DNA of 47,453 nt from an uncultured Ruminobacter sp. (lineage in GTDB: Bacteria; Pseudomonadota; Gammaproteobacteria; Enterobacterales; Succinivibrionaceae), in NCBI GenBank assembly GCA_902776415.1, contig CACYPY010000024.1:1-47453 (forward strand), in the 5' to 3' direction. Of the stretch, positions 7,838 to 17,654 are shown one piece after another. Numbering within the stretch: the first letter of the stretch is position 1; the number at the start of each line of letters is the position of its first letter. A program made the position numbers and the translations under genes. The notes under the pieces were generated by a model. The model saw nothing but the letters and a program-made list of their open reading frames with translations, was not told where the DNA came from and searched no databases.

Positions 7838-9118
7838 ATGACCAGACAGAGCAAGTATATTTTTATGCTGCTGACTTTTCTTGCCGGATGCGCTCCGGGC
7901 ACCTATCTGCCGCTCCTGAGTCTTTTTCTTACCGAAAAGCTTCATGCCTCCCCCTTTGAGGTGGGGCTGTACTTTACCATGCAGGCAGTGCTGGGAATTG
8001 TGGTTTCGCAGGTCCTGGCGCGACTTTCAGACGGCAGACTGTCCCGGGTCCGGCTGGTGCAGAGCGGGGCATTTTTCGGGATTCTGGCGGCTCTTGGCAT
8101 GATTTTTATCAGGGACTACTGGCTTTTGCTTTTTGTGGCGCCGGTATGCATGAGCGTGTCCTTTGTTTGCTCGCCCCAGATATTCGCGGCCGGCCGGGAG
8201 TACGGCATCAGAGTTTACGGGGATTCGGTAATGTTCACCTCGGTGATGCGAACGTTTTTTTCGCTGGCCTGGGTGGTGGCGCCGGTGCTGTCGTACTGGG
8301 TGGCCACGGCTTTCGGGTACGAGTACCTGTTTTCCGGAACCGCCGTCATTTTTATGACCACCATCATTATGTCCGGCCTGTTTCTGCCGGATACCAAGGA
8401 GGGGAAGCAGAGCGGCGGCGAGGAGCGGGTTTCGATTTTCAACCGGGATACCACGGTGCTGTTTCTGGCAGTGACCGCCCTGTGGCTGACCAACAATCTT
8501 TATCTTATCAGCATGCCGGTCTACATCAAGAACGAGCTTCTTCTGAATCCCTACCTGCCGTCCTACATGATGGCCACGGCCGCACTTCTGGAAATACCGG
8601 TAATGCTGATATCCGGCAAAATCGCCCGCGCCTTCGGCATTAAAAAGCTGATGTATCTCTGCGGCATTGCGGGCTGTCTGTTCTACGGAGTTTTGATATC
8701 GCTTCCCCAAACCTCGGAAACGGGATTTATTCTGGTTCAGATATTCAATGCCGTGTATATCGGAATCCTGGCCGGTATCGGGATGATCTATTTTCAGGAG
8801 CTTTTGCCCAAAGTTCCCGGTCAGGCCACCACTCTTTTCAATAACGCGGCCGCCACGGGGGCGATTATGGCGGGACCGGTGCTGTCCGCAGCGGTGGGAA
8901 TCACCGGCTTCTACGGTTCCTCCTTCGGCATTCTGATTATTCTCACCGTGCTGGCCACCGGACTTCTGGTACTGGTAAGGGATCCCTCGGAGCTCCGGAA
9001 GGCGGAAGTTTCGGGAGCCCCCGGAACCGTTTCGGATAAAGCTCCGGATAATGGCGGCTCTGCATCCCGGGATGCGGTTTCCGGGAAATTTTCCGAAAAT
9101 TTTTCCAAAAAAGTGTAA
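7838..9118 (+). CDS. SetA/SetB/SetC-family sugar efflux transporter (MFS)
   Basis: About 426 residues with twelve probable membrane helices. It lines up by eye along its length with E. coli Set transporters: YLPLLSLFLTEKLHASPF in helix 1, VMFTSVMRTFFSLAWVVAP in helix 5, ATAALLEIPVML mid-protein, IFNAVYIGILAGIGMIYFQ and QATTLFNNAAATGAI near the end. This family pumps out sugars and sugar analogues and relieves sugar-phosphate stress. The start at 7838 follows GGAGGA by seven bases; the frame is open further upstream. An unusual hydrophilic Ser/Gly/Pro-rich tail of about 35 residues follows the last helix. The exact substrate cannot be told. Confidence 0.85.
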   Translation: MTRQSKYIFMLLTFLAGCAPGTYLPLLSLFLTEKLHASPFEVGLYFTMQAVLGIVVSQVLARLSDGRLSRVRLVQSGAFFGILAALGMIFIRDYWLLLFVAPVCMSVSFVCSPQIFAAGREYGIRVYGDSVMFTSVMRTFFSLAWVVAPVLSYWVATAFGYEYLFSGTAVIFMTTIIMSGLFLPDTKEGKQSGGEERVSIFNRDTTVLFLAVTALWLTNNLYLISMPVYIKNELLLNPYLPSYMMATAALLEIPVMLISGKIARAFGIKKLMYLCGIAGCLFYGVLISLPQTSETGFILVQIFNAVYIGILAGIGMIYFQELLPKVPGQATTLFNNAAATGAIMAGPVLSAAVGITGFYGSSFGILIILTVLATGLLVLVRDPSELRKAEVSGAPGTVSDKAPDNGGSASRDAVSGKFSENFSKKV

Positions 9119-9175
9119 CACGGATCACTCATCTTCGTTCTCCTGACAGTTACGAACAACACAGGAGAATCCAAA

Positions 9176-9418
9176 ATGAGCGATATGAATACCGAAGTCC
9201 AGGAAATGCTGTTTGAGGCCAATGACAGAAGCATGCGCGAGATGATTGAGAAGGACAACGGCATTGTAACCTTCAGCCAGACCGACCGCAGATTCGAGAT
9301 GACCCGGAGCTGGCTGGAAAGAAACCATATTTCCTACGTGAACATGGGTACCAGAGTCCTGTACAATACCATGGTACGCGCTCTTGAGGTCAGTATGCCG
9401 CTGCCGGCTGCGGCCTGA
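9176..9418 (+). CDS. Small acidic ORFan
   Basis: 80 residues, soluble, with a helical, charged N-terminal half and no cysteine. CAGGAG stands seven bases before the ATG, and a terminator follows at 9473, so this short unit looks like a real gene. It begins 57 bases after the sugar exporter and may be co-transcribed with it. I know no family and see no DNA-binding motif. The name-free call reflects this. Confidence 0.6.
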   Translation: MSDMNTEVQEMLFEANDRSMREMIEKDNGIVTFSQTDRRFEMTRSWLERNHISYVNMGTRVLYNTMVRALEVSMPLPAAA

Positions 9419-9472
9419 GCCGAGTCCGGAAAAACGGGCAAAAACAGTTTCCTAATTATTGTGTCATAAGGG

Positions 9473-9512
9473 ATCCGGGGGGTTCTGAGGGAATGCTCCG
9501 GATTTTTCTTTT
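9473..9512 (+). terminator. Terminator after the small ORFan
   Basis: ATCCGG (9473-9478) pairs with CCGGAT (9498-9503), extended by G-T and G-C pairs, and is followed by TTTTCTTTT. The rest of 9513-9741 is GC-rich, with no supported gene. Confidence 0.7.
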
Positions 9513-9741
9513 GCCGGGGATCTATCCAAAGCCTCAGGTGTCCCGGGGGCGGAATCCGGAAGGCTGCGCTTTCTGCCGTGCTCTCTCCATGTTCTTTTTT
9601 CCGTATTCTTCAGTTTTCTTCAGTCTTTTTCGGCACTCGTTCTGATTCTCCCGGTTCCCGCCTTATACCTGAAAACGTCCCGGGGGCGGTGCCGCGATTT
9701 TTTCGACTGAAAAATAAAGATAGCTGTTTTTTGATTTTATC

Positions 9742-9770
9742 TTGACAATAAGAATAGAATTTATTAAAAT
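9742..9770 (+). promoter_or_regulatory. Consensus sigma-70 promoter
   Basis: TTGACA at 9742-9747, 17 bases, then TAAAAT at 9765-9770, in the AT-rich end of the gap 9419-9903. It points at the AAA+ gene starting at 9904, with a leader of about 125 bases. Confidence 0.75.
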
Positions 9771-9903
9771 AAGCATATGAACATTCAGTAATGAATCACG
9801 GAATTCACCAGAAAATTCTTTCCGGACTTTGATTCATTCATCCCGTCAGTCTGTCAGCCGTTATCAGGCAGAATATTATGAGTTCTTTTTACAGGGAGGC
9901 ATC

Positions 9904-12027
9904 ATGCTGTTCTACAAGGTTACCATGAAGGGCGATTTTTCGAAGGCTTTGGGCGGAGACAAAAATGACCGGGACGATGATTTCCCGCACTTTCAGAAAA
10001 GAAATGACTGCAAAGGCCTGGACAGGCTGCACCTCTTCCGTCATGAGGCAAGATCCTGCAATCTGCTTCCGAACCGGGATCTGTTTTTCTGCCCCTGCGA
10101 TACTGACCGGAAAACCTTTGTGGAGTTCTTTATGGCATTCAGTGTCAGAGGTGTCAGCTTCGATGAGGTCTCCGGTGCCATTCAGGATCTCATCAGAAAG
10201 GAACTGGGAGTGAAGGCGGTTCCCGGCGAGTATGAGGAGATTTCCCTGGAATCGTACCTGAAGCTGTTCAACGATGCCGATGATGATGACATGTACTCCA
10301 GGCAGGAACTCATCTCCTCCTGTCCGTATATGAATCTTGAAAGCGTTGCTCTTGTCAGAAGGCATTATTTCAGGTGGAGCGACGGGGTGGCGGACTGCGG
10401 CATCCCGGATCGGGAGCAGGCTCTTCTGGAATTCGGGAGAATCAGCCTTCCGGGGAAAGAACTGGGTGAATAACTGGAACGCATTTATGCCATAACCCCG
10501 GTATCCGGAGTTTTCGGGCATCCGGTTCATTATTTCATTGAATCTCCGGATTATGAATCCGGAATGCGGGCAGTCTCCTTCATTATCAGAATGCTGTATT
10601 CCCGGGGCCGGCTTCTGAGCCGCCGCTACGGCGTTATTCATATGAATTCCTATGAGGGCGGCCAGGATTGCGACGGGGAGTTTCAGCAGTTTCTGGAACT
10701 GCATGACTGCGCTTCCGTCGTGGCGGTGTTTGAAAACGAACGGGAAGAGGCGGAAGGCGGGTGCCTGACAAAGGACGGCCGGGAACACCTGTCCGGGCTT
10801 CTGGAATTCATGGACGGGAGTTCCCTCACCACGCTTTATTTCATAATTGCGGTTTCTGCCGGAAAAAATGCCGAAACCGAAGGCTCCCCGCTTTCCTTTA
10901 TCGGAGAAAAGCTGCCGCTGGTCCGGATGAGAACCGGTTTCGGAACCCGGGAGCAGGCAGTGGCTTACATGAAAGAGCTGGTGACCCGGTCGGGCTATGA
11001 AAAATGGATTGATGATGCCGTGAATCAGATTCGGAGTGACGTCCGCACCGAATACTCCATTGGCATTGTCAGCGGGATTTTCAGGAACTGGAGCCGGCGC
11101 GTGCTCTGCAACACCGTATACGACTACCGGAATGCGGTTCTGCCCGTGAAAGCGAAATCGAAGAATAAGGGGTGTTCCGCCTATAAGAGGCTTGGGGATA
11201 TGATCGGCCTTGACAGGGTCAAGGAGATTATTGACCGGATTATTGCCGTGACCGTGGTGTCAAAGCGCCGGAAAGCCCTGGGGCTCGAAGATGAAGGGAG
11301 ATCCCGGCACATGATCTTCACCGGCAATCCCGGTACTGCCAAGACCACCGTGGCCCGCCTCCTTTCCGAGATTCTCAGGGATGAGGGGATTCTCTCTCAC
11401 GGAGCCTTTGTGGAATGCGGCCGCTCGGACCTGGTGGCCAAATACGTTGGCTGGACCGCCAAAACCGTAAAGGAAATGTTTAACCGGGCCGAAGGCGGCA
11501 TTCTGTTCATAGATGAGGCTTATTCTCTGGCAAATGACGTGGATCGTGGCTTCGGTGCCGAGGCCATTGACACCATTGTTCAGGAAATGGAGAACCGCCG
11601 GGAGCGGATGATCGTGATTCTGGCCGGATACGCCGGGCCCATGAAGAAGCTTCTGGATGCCAATGCCGGTCTTTCAAGCCGTATTGCTTTCCATGTGGAT
11701 TTTCCGGACTATTCTCCTGACGACCTGGAGGGCATCATGAAGCTGATGCTCAGGGAGCGTCGGCTGGATATTTCCGATACTGCCCTGGACAAGTGCCGGG
11801 GGATCTTCAGACAGGCCGTAACCCGGGAGGATTTCGGAAACGGCCGGTTTGTCAGAAATCTCATTGAAGGGGCGGAGCTTGCTCAGGCCGCGCGGCTGAG
11901 AAAGCAGTACGGCAGAAGGCCGATTTCGAAGAGAGCTCTCATTGAACTTGCTGCCGAGGATTTCAGTCTTCCCGAGAGTCTGAATGACCGGGGCAATGAA
12001 GGAGCCAGAATCGGCTTTCTGGGCTAA
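9904..12027 (+). pseudogene. CbbX/SpoVK-type AAA+ ATPase split by one in-frame TAA
   Basis: One open frame of 708 codons runs from ATG 9904 (AGGGAGG six bases upstream) to 12027, interrupted only by TAA at 10471-10473. The first part is 189 residues with no known domain. The frame then resumes directly as LERIYAITPVSGVFGHPVHYF and passes the first downstream ATG (10564), which lacks a ribosome binding site. The AAA+ core shows GNPGTAKTT (Walker A, Ala in place of the usual Gly, near codon 475), ILFIDEAYSL (Walker B), a SRIAFHVDFPDYS segment with a likely arginine finger, and a C-terminal lid. This family makes hexameric protein remodellers. The halves otherwise look intact, so this is a recent nonsense mutation, a sequencing error, or read-through. 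Confidence 0.75.
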
Positions 12028-12028
12028 A

Positions 12029-12070
12029 GGCCGCCGTCCCCGGTTTCCGGATGGAAAGCCGGGGCGGTTT
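12029..12070 (+). terminator. Probable terminator after the AAA+ gene
   Basis: CCGCCGTCCCCGG and CCGGGGCGG form a strong GC stem ending in a short TTT. It starts a few bases after the stop at 12027. The T tract is short, so efficiency is uncertain. Confidence 0.5.
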
Positions 12071-12280
12071 CGAACCCCGGTGCGGGCGGTATCTGCTGTG
12101 TCCCGTGCCAATCCCTGCTCCCGAAGGAATTCCCTGCGTACCGGAGATTTTTCCGACAATGTCTCTGTCAGCCTTGCTGCCGGTACGGTCTCAAAAGCAT
12201 TCGTGAGATACTTATAGTCTTTTCATTTGTTCACAAAACAGCCGTTACCGAAGCATTTCCGGATCTTTGCAATTTTGTCC

Positions 12281-12308
12281 TTGACTTTTTTGCGTTCATT
12301 TATGTAAT
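12281..12308 (+). promoter_or_regulatory. Promoter of sohB
   Basis: TTGACT at 12281-12286 and TGTAAT at 12303-12308 with a 16-base spacer, 45 bases before the sohB start. The gap 12071-12280 before it shows no gene or repeat that I can support. Confidence 0.55.
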
Positions 12309-12353
12309 TTAACAGACTGAAAATTTCTCAATCACTGCCGCAGTATCATATTT

Positions 12354-13763
12354 ATGAATACATTGTTAGATCTGTTTGTTTTTTCTGCCAAATTCATTGT
12401 CGGATTTGGCGTGGTTCTGGTATTTGCCATTATCCTCCTGCTGTTTGTTTTTAAACTGTTCAAGGCTGTTTCCCAGGGAGGCTTTGCCGAAATAAGGAAG
12501 GATGAGGACAAGCTGAGCCTGATGCTTGTCAACATTACCGAGAAATACAAGGAGCAGAACGAACAGTTCAGCAGTTTCGTCATGTCCTCCTTCGAGGAAG
12601 ACAGCGAACTTTCCGAAAAGCTGTCCAAAAAGGCCAGACAGTATGCCGACGACAGCGATAAATCTTCCGTCAAGGAGAGATACGAGAAGATTCTTAAGGA
12701 TATTGAGGAGAGTGTGGATCGGGAACTTGCTTCCGAAAATGCCGGAGAGGCCCCGGCTTCTGAGACCGCAGTCCCGGAGACATCCTCAGCCGCTGATGAT
12801 TCATCTCCGGAAAATACCGGAGACAATGCCAAGGCCACCAATACTCCCGAAAACACCGAAAACACTGAAAACACTGAAAACACTGAAAACACTGAAAATG
12901 CCGAAAAACTGGAGGATGCCGTAAAAGCCGCTGACGGGAAGAGAAAATCCCTGATGGCTGAGAAGCTTAAGGATGCCGCAGCCATTCACAAGAAATGTCT
13001 TTATGTGGTGGATTTCTGCGGATCCGAAACGGCAGCCGAGGTGAAAACTCTGAGAGAGGCGGTGAATATTATTGTGGATACCGCAGAAAGCTGCGACGAA
13101 GTGCTGCTTCGTCTGGAATCTCCCGGCGGTACTGTGAATGGTTATGGTCTCTGCGCTTCCGAGCTGGAACGTCTCCGGGCCAAAAAAATCCGTCTTACCG
13201 TGGCGGTGGATCAGGTAGCTGCTTCCGGGGGCTATCTCATGGGATGTGTGGCCGATAAGATTATTGCCGCCCCGTTTGCCTATATCGGTTCTATCGGTGT
13301 GGTTACCGAGTTCCCGAATTTTAACCGTGTCCTCAAAAAATACGATGTGGATTACGAGCAGCTGACTGCCGGGGAGTACAAGCGCACCCTCAGCATTTTC
13401 GGGGAAAACACCGAGGAAGCCCGGGACCATGTGAAGGAACAGCTGGCAATGGTGCACCGGGCCTTCAAGCAGCATGTGGCGAAATTCCGTCCCCAGGTTG
13501 ATATTGACAAGATTGCCAATGGCGATTACTGGCTGGCGCAGGATGCGGTGGCCCTGGGGCTTGTTGACGAAATAAAAACCTCCGACGAGTATATCATGGA
13601 GCGAATTCCGGATATGGACGTGGTGGTTAAGGTCTCCTTCCAGGAAAAGAAGCACCGGACCCTGAGGGAGTTTCTGGACAGCAATGTTCTTCTCAGACGT
13701 CTGGCCGGATTTGCGGCAGGCAGAATCGGCCGGTTTTTAATGAAGAATGATAATTCCAACTGA
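12354..13763 (+). CDS. sohB: SohB-like inner-membrane S49 peptidase
   Basis: 469 residues, against about 350 for E. coli SohB. An N-terminal membrane helix (residues 9-34) is followed by a helical stretch. An acidic, low-complexity linker (about 130-190) then leads to the S49 peptidase domain. Motifs seen are LESPGGTVNGYG, VAASGGYLMG with the nucleophilic Ser near 290, YIGSIGV, and LTAGEYKRTLS with the likely catalytic Lys near 342, giving a Ser-Lys dyad. SohB is thought to cleave membrane or periplasmic proteins and was found as a high-copy suppressor of degP loss. The extra length is mostly the linker, which contains an in-frame 9-bp tandem repeat. topA follows 16 bases later, an order shared with enteric bacteria. 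Confidence 0.9.
   Translation: MNTLLDLFVFSAKFIVGFGVVLVFAIILLLFVFKLFKAVSQGGFAEIRKDEDKLSLMLVNITEKYKEQNEQFSSFVMSSFEEDSELSEKLSKKARQYADDSDKSSVKERYEKILKDIEESVDRELASENAGEAPASETAVPETSSAADDSSPENTGDNAKATNTPENTENTENTENTENTENAEKLEDAVKAADGKRKSLMAEKLKDAAAIHKKCLYVVDFCGSETAAEVKTLREAVNIIVDTAESCDEVLLRLESPGGTVNGYGLCASELERLRAKKIRLTVAVDQVAASGGYLMGCVADKIIAAPFAYIGSIGVVTEFPNFNRVLKKYDVDYEQLTAGEYKRTLSIFGENTEEARDHVKEQLAMVHRAFKQHVAKFRPQVDIDKIANGDYWLAQDAVALGLVDEIKTSDEYIMERIPDMDVVVKVSFQEKKHRTLREFLDSNVLLRRLAGFAAGRIGRFLMKNDNSN
12849..12902 (+). repeat. 9-bp tandem repeat inside sohB
   Basis: Six consecutive 9-base units of the form GAAAACACT (first and last slightly changed) encode repeated Glu-Asn-Thr. Because the unit is three codons, copy-number change would lengthen or shorten the linker without shifting frame. 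Confidence 0.9.
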
Positions 13764-13779
13764 GGCTTAGAAGAGAAAA

Positions 13780-16476
13780 ATGGGAAAGTCGCTAGTTATT
13801 GTGGAGTCTCCGGGAAAGGTTCATACCATTAATGCCATTCTGGGCTCCAAGTATGTTGTAAAGTCCAGTATCGGACACGTGCGGGATCTTCCCGCTGCCG
13901 GAACCGGAACCCGCGGCCGGAGTTCCTCCGGTCTCAGCAAGGATCAGAAGCTCTTTCAGAGAATGGGCATCGATCCCGAGCATGGCTGGACAGCCAGCTA
14001 TGAAATTCTCCCGGATAAGGAGAACGTGGTAAACGATCTGCGAAAAGCCGCCGCCCGGGCTGATTTTGTATATCTCGCAACCGATCTTGACCGGGAAGGG
14101 GAGGCCATTGCCTGGCATCTCAGGGAGGTGCTGGACATTCCCGAAGAAAAGGTGCGCCGGGTGGTCTTTAACGAAATCACCCAAAAGGCCATTCTGGAAT
14201 CCTTCGAGCATCCCGGAAATCTTGATATGTCCATGGTGAACGCCCAGCAGACCAGACGCTTCCTGGATCGGGTGGTGGGCTTCATGGTGTCGCCCCTTCT
14301 GTGGGAAAAGGTGGGCCGCGGCCTTTCCGCCGGCCGGGTGCAGTCGGTGGCCGTCCGTCTTATCGTGGAGAAGGAAAAGAAGATCAAGGCTTTTGTCCCC
14401 GAGGAATACTGGAAGGTCACCGCCGAGCTTTCTTCCTCGGAAGGGGATATTTCCTGCGAGGTGAAGAACTGGCAGGGGAAGGAGTTCCGTCCGGTGTCCG
14501 AAAAGGAGACCAATGAGCATCTGGAAAGACTCAGAGCTCAGTCTCCGGTGGTTTCGGATGTGGTATCCAAAACCGGAAAGGTTTCCGCGCCGCCGCCCTT
14601 CACCACCGCTTCTTTGCAGCAGAATGCCTCCTCCCGCCTGGGATTCAGTGTCAAGAAGACCATGACCATGGCCCAGCGGCTTTACGAGGCCGGCATGATT
14701 ACCTACATGCGTACCGATTCCGTGCGGCTGTCTTCAGACGCACTTACCGCCATTCGGGATTACATTTCCGGGGCCTACGGCAAGGACTACGTGCCGGGAA
14801 GTCCCCGGATGTTTGCTGCCGGCGACAAGGCCCAGGACGCTCACGAGGCTATCCGTCCCACTGACATTTCCCGGGAAGTGCCCGCAGGCATGGAAGGGGA
14901 TGCCAGAAAACTGTACGAGCTTATCAGGAACCGGGCCATTGCCAGTCAGATGCCGGATGCCGAGGTGATTACCAGCGAGCTTCAGATTGCCGCCGGGGAT
15001 TACGAGCTGTCCCTTAAGGGAAAATCCGTGAAGTTCGACGGCTGGATGCGGGTGGCCGGATACAACCGGGACGTGATGATTCCCAACCTGAAGAAGGGGG
15101 ATGCCCTGACTCTCCGGGAGCTCGTGCCGGCACAGCATTTTACCCGTCCGGAGCCACGCTACACCGAAGCCACGCTGGTGAAGGAGCTGGAAAAGCGTGG
15201 CATCGGCAGGCCTTCCACCTATGCCACCATTATCTCCACCATTCAGGAACGCGGCTATGTGAAGCTGGAACAGCGGCGCTTCTTTGCCGAAAAGATGGGC
15301 GAGATTGTAACCTACCGGCTGGGACAGAGTTTCCCGGATCTCATTGACTATGACTTTACCAGCGGTATGGAGCGCAATCTCGACGAGATCGCCGAGAGCC
15401 GGCTGGACTGGATCAAGTGTCTGGACGATTTCTACCGGGGCTTCCATCAGGAGCTGGAAAAGGCCCGGGAGCCGGCAGACAAGGGCGGCATGGAGAACAA
15501 CATTTCGGTGGAGACCTCCGTGATGTGCCCGGACTGCGGCAAGCCCATGCTGATCAAGAATGCCTCCACCGGCGTTTTCCTGGCCTGCTCCAGCTATTCC
15601 GGCAAGACCTCCCGGAAGAAGGATGCCGAATCCTGCCGCAAGACCATGAACCTGGTGCCGGAGAATCAGCTTCCGATGTTTTCGGACGAGGAATCGGAGA
15701 GCCGGTTCCTGCGCACCAAGAAGCGCTGTCCGGTATGTCAGGCGGTGATGGATTCCTATATCATTGACGAAAAGCGCAAGATCCATATCTGCTCCAACAA
15801 CCCCAACTGTCCGGGATATATTCTGGAGACCGGGGAATTCAAGCTGAAGGGGCATGACGGTCCGGAGATCCAGTGCGAGCGCTGCGGCTCCAAAATGGAA
15901 CTCAGAACCGGTCGTTTCGGGAGCTATATGGCCTGCACCAATGCGGAATGCGGCAACACGAGAAAGATTCTGAAGAGCGGAGAAATCGCTCCTCCAAAGG
16001 AAAAGCCGGTGGATCTTCCGGAACTGCCATGTTCCGACGGCAAGTCGCATTTTGTGCTGCGGGACGGTGCCGCGGGTATCTTCCTGGCCTCAAATGCCTT
16101 CCCTAAGGTACGGGAGACCAGACCGCCTCTGGTATCCGAGCTTGTCCGCTTCCGGGATCGGCTTCCGGAGAAGTTCCGGTATCTTGCGGAGGCTCCGGAG
16201 AAGGATCCTGATGGCAACGCGGTAACAGTGCGTTTCTCCCGGAAACTGAAGACTCAGTATGTACACGGCGAAACCCCGGAAGGAAAGCCCACCGGTTTTG
16301 TGGCCTGGTATCGTGACGGCAAGTGGGAGGCGGAGACTCCGGCCAAAAAGTCTGCCGCAAAGACAAAGACTGCCGCAAAGGGCAGGACGAAAACCGCCGC
16401 CAAAAAGACTGCTGCCAAAAAGCCCGCAGCCACAAAGAAGGCTTCCGGGAAGTCCGCTCCGGAAAATGAGCAGTAA
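13780..16476 (+). CDS. topA: DNA topoisomerase I (type IA)
   Basis: 898 residues. The enzyme relaxes negative supercoils through a 5'-phosphotyrosine link. The TOPRIM domain opens with LVIVESPGKVHTI and contains TDLDREGEAIAWHL. The active-site tyrosine lies in ITYMRTDSVRLS near residue 308 (E. coli Tyr319). KRGIGRPSTYATIISTIQERGY follows in domain I/IV. The C-terminal third has several four-cysteine zinc ribbons (CPDCGKPM with a partner near 610, CPVCQAVM, CERCGSKM), then a topo C repeat, and ends in a Lys/Ala-rich tail of about 40 residues resembling a histone H1 tail. It lies 16 bases after sohB and is preceded by AGAAGAG. Probably co-transcribed with sohB. Confidence 0.96.
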   Translation: MGKSLVIVESPGKVHTINAILGSKYVVKSSIGHVRDLPAAGTGTRGRSSSGLSKDQKLFQRMGIDPEHGWTASYEILPDKENVVNDLRKAAARADFVYLATDLDREGEAIAWHLREVLDIPEEKVRRVVFNEITQKAILESFEHPGNLDMSMVNAQQTRRFLDRVVGFMVSPLLWEKVGRGLSAGRVQSVAVRLIVEKEKKIKAFVPEEYWKVTAELSSSEGDISCEVKNWQGKEFRPVSEKETNEHLERLRAQSPVVSDVVSKTGKVSAPPPFTTASLQQNASSRLGFSVKKTMTMAQRLYEAGMITYMRTDSVRLSSDALTAIRDYISGAYGKDYVPGSPRMFAAGDKAQDAHEAIRPTDISREVPAGMEGDARKLYELIRNRAIASQMPDAEVITSELQIAAGDYELSLKGKSVKFDGWMRVAGYNRDVMIPNLKKGDALTLRELVPAQHFTRPEPRYTEATLVKELEKRGIGRPSTYATIISTIQERGYVKLEQRRFFAEKMGEIVTYRLGQSFPDLIDYDFTSGMERNLDEIAESRLDWIKCLDDFYRGFHQELEKAREPADKGGMENNISVETSVMCPDCGKPMLIKNASTGVFLACSSYSGKTSRKKDAESCRKTMNLVPENQLPMFSDEESESRFLRTKKRCPVCQAVMDSYIIDEKRKIHICSNNPNCPGYILETGEFKLKGHDGPEIQCERCGSKMELRTGRFGSYMACTNAECGNTRKILKSGEIAPPKEKPVDLPELPCSDGKSHFVLRDGAAGIFLASNAFPKVRETRPPLVSELVRFRDRLPEKFRYLAEAPEKDPDGNAVTVRFSRKLKTQYVHGETPEGKPTGFVAWYRDGKWEAETPAKKSAAKTKTAAKGRTKTAAKKTAAKKPAATKKASGKSAPENEQ

Positions 16477-16538
16477 GGTTCCCGCCGGGTTTCCCGGGAC
16501 GGTTCCGTGATAACCGTGGGTTACAGAAGAAAACAGCT

Positions 16539-17180
16539 ATGCCCCGTCAGAAGATTGATTTGCCAGCGCATGTATACACGGTTCAGAACCTGGCTGAAAG
16601 CGGGATTCGCTTTCCGCCGCCGGTTCTGGATACCGCGGCCTGCTATGGCCCCTCGGTGACCTGTCGCATTACCGGCGTTCTTGCGGTGCTTATGATTGTT
16701 TTTTCCTGTACCGCGGGACTTCTGGGAAGTTTTCCGGAAGGCGGCATTACCATTCTCCGGGTTATCGGCATCCTGTTCGCCATGGATTCGGGATTCCGGT
16801 TTTTCCGATGGTTCCGGCATATAAGGATCCGGCAGAAGCTGCTATCCCGGGGCGGGGGCGTGCCGGCTGAGCCTCTGGCACTGGTGCTTCAGGGGAATCC
16901 CGAGACTGTCTCCGGACAGTTTTCGGCCGTGCGCAGCATCATTGCCGGAAAGCGCCCCCGGGTGGCGGTGGTCTACAAGGAAACAGGCACCAAAAAGCCG
17001 AAGTTCTACATCACTCCCTACCGGACGGTTCAGGACTGGCAGCTTCCCTCCGGTACGGCACTTCTTTACCGGCATCATTCCAAAGAGCATTATTATGTTG
17101 TTGAGGATGATTTCGATTTCATAAAAAGCCGGAGTCCCGCAGGGATATTTGCCGGTGCGGTATCCCCGGCAGACTGCTGA
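16539..17180 (+). CDS. Hypothetical two-helix membrane protein
   Basis: 213 residues. Two hydrophobic segments at about 43-62 and 70-88 are joined by a short loop, with long soluble ends probably facing the cytoplasm (basic WFRHIRIRQKLLSR follows the second helix). The C-terminal half has alternating strands and ends in an acidic EDDFDF segment. An AGAAGAAAA sequence precedes the ATG. It starts 62 bases after topA. I know no family; any link to topA is positional only. Confidence 0.6.
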   Translation: MPRQKIDLPAHVYTVQNLAESGIRFPPPVLDTAACYGPSVTCRITGVLAVLMIVFSCTAGLLGSFPEGGITILRVIGILFAMDSGFRFFRWFRHIRIRQKLLSRGGGVPAEPLALVLQGNPETVSGQFSAVRSIIAGKRPRVAVVYKETGTKKPKFYITPYRTVQDWQLPSGTALLYRHHSKEHYYVVEDDFDFIKSRSPAGIFAGAVSPADC

Positions 17181-17346
17181 GTCAGCTGAAAGGCGGCAGA
17201 ATTTCGCATTTCTTCGCCTGCGTTCGGGATCACATTATTTGCAGTTGGTTAATATTTGAGCAGATTTTGAGTTCTGTTCACAAAATGGCACCCCGGACTG
17301 TGTTAGAATTCCATCGTTTCGACTGATAATTCGAGGTGAATACATA

Positions 17347-17583
17347 ATGCTAATGGTGCTAAGCGACTTCAGAATTGCGAAGGATGTCCATACTGCAACA
17401 CTGGTTTTCAGGAATCTTATGCTTGACGGCAAGCTGTCCTGCGATGCCGAAAACGGCAGGATCAGCAATGGCTGGAGAGTGTTCAGAGAGCTTTATTTCA
17501 CAGTTACTCAGGAATATCTCAGCAGGGGCAGAGTTGCCAACAGCGACATGTTTGACATTACCGGAAATTCCGGGAATTCCTGA
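17347..17583 (+). CDS. Small ORFan
   Basis: 78 residues. GAGGTG sits seven bases before the ATG, and a TAGAAT at 17304-17309 upstream may be its -10 box. The sequence is mixed alpha/beta in character, with DFRIAKDVHTATLVFRN near the start and a polar tail. A terminator follows at 17625. No family is recognised and no function is proposed. Confidence 0.5.
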   Translation: MLMVLSDFRIAKDVHTATLVFRNLMLDGKLSCDAENGRISNGWRVFRELYFTVTQEYLSRGRVANSDMFDITGNSGNS

Positions 17584-17624
17584 TAATTGATTTTTGGAGG
17601 GCGGCACAGGGAGTCCGCCGCGGG

Positions 17625-17654
17625 CCGGGGCAATTACCCGGTTTTTATTTTTTT
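17625..17654 (+). terminator. Terminator between convergent genes
   Basis: CCGGG (17625-17629) pairs with CCCGG (17637-17641), followed by a long run of T with one A. The run touches the stop codon of the minus-strand HAD gene. Confidence 0.65.
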
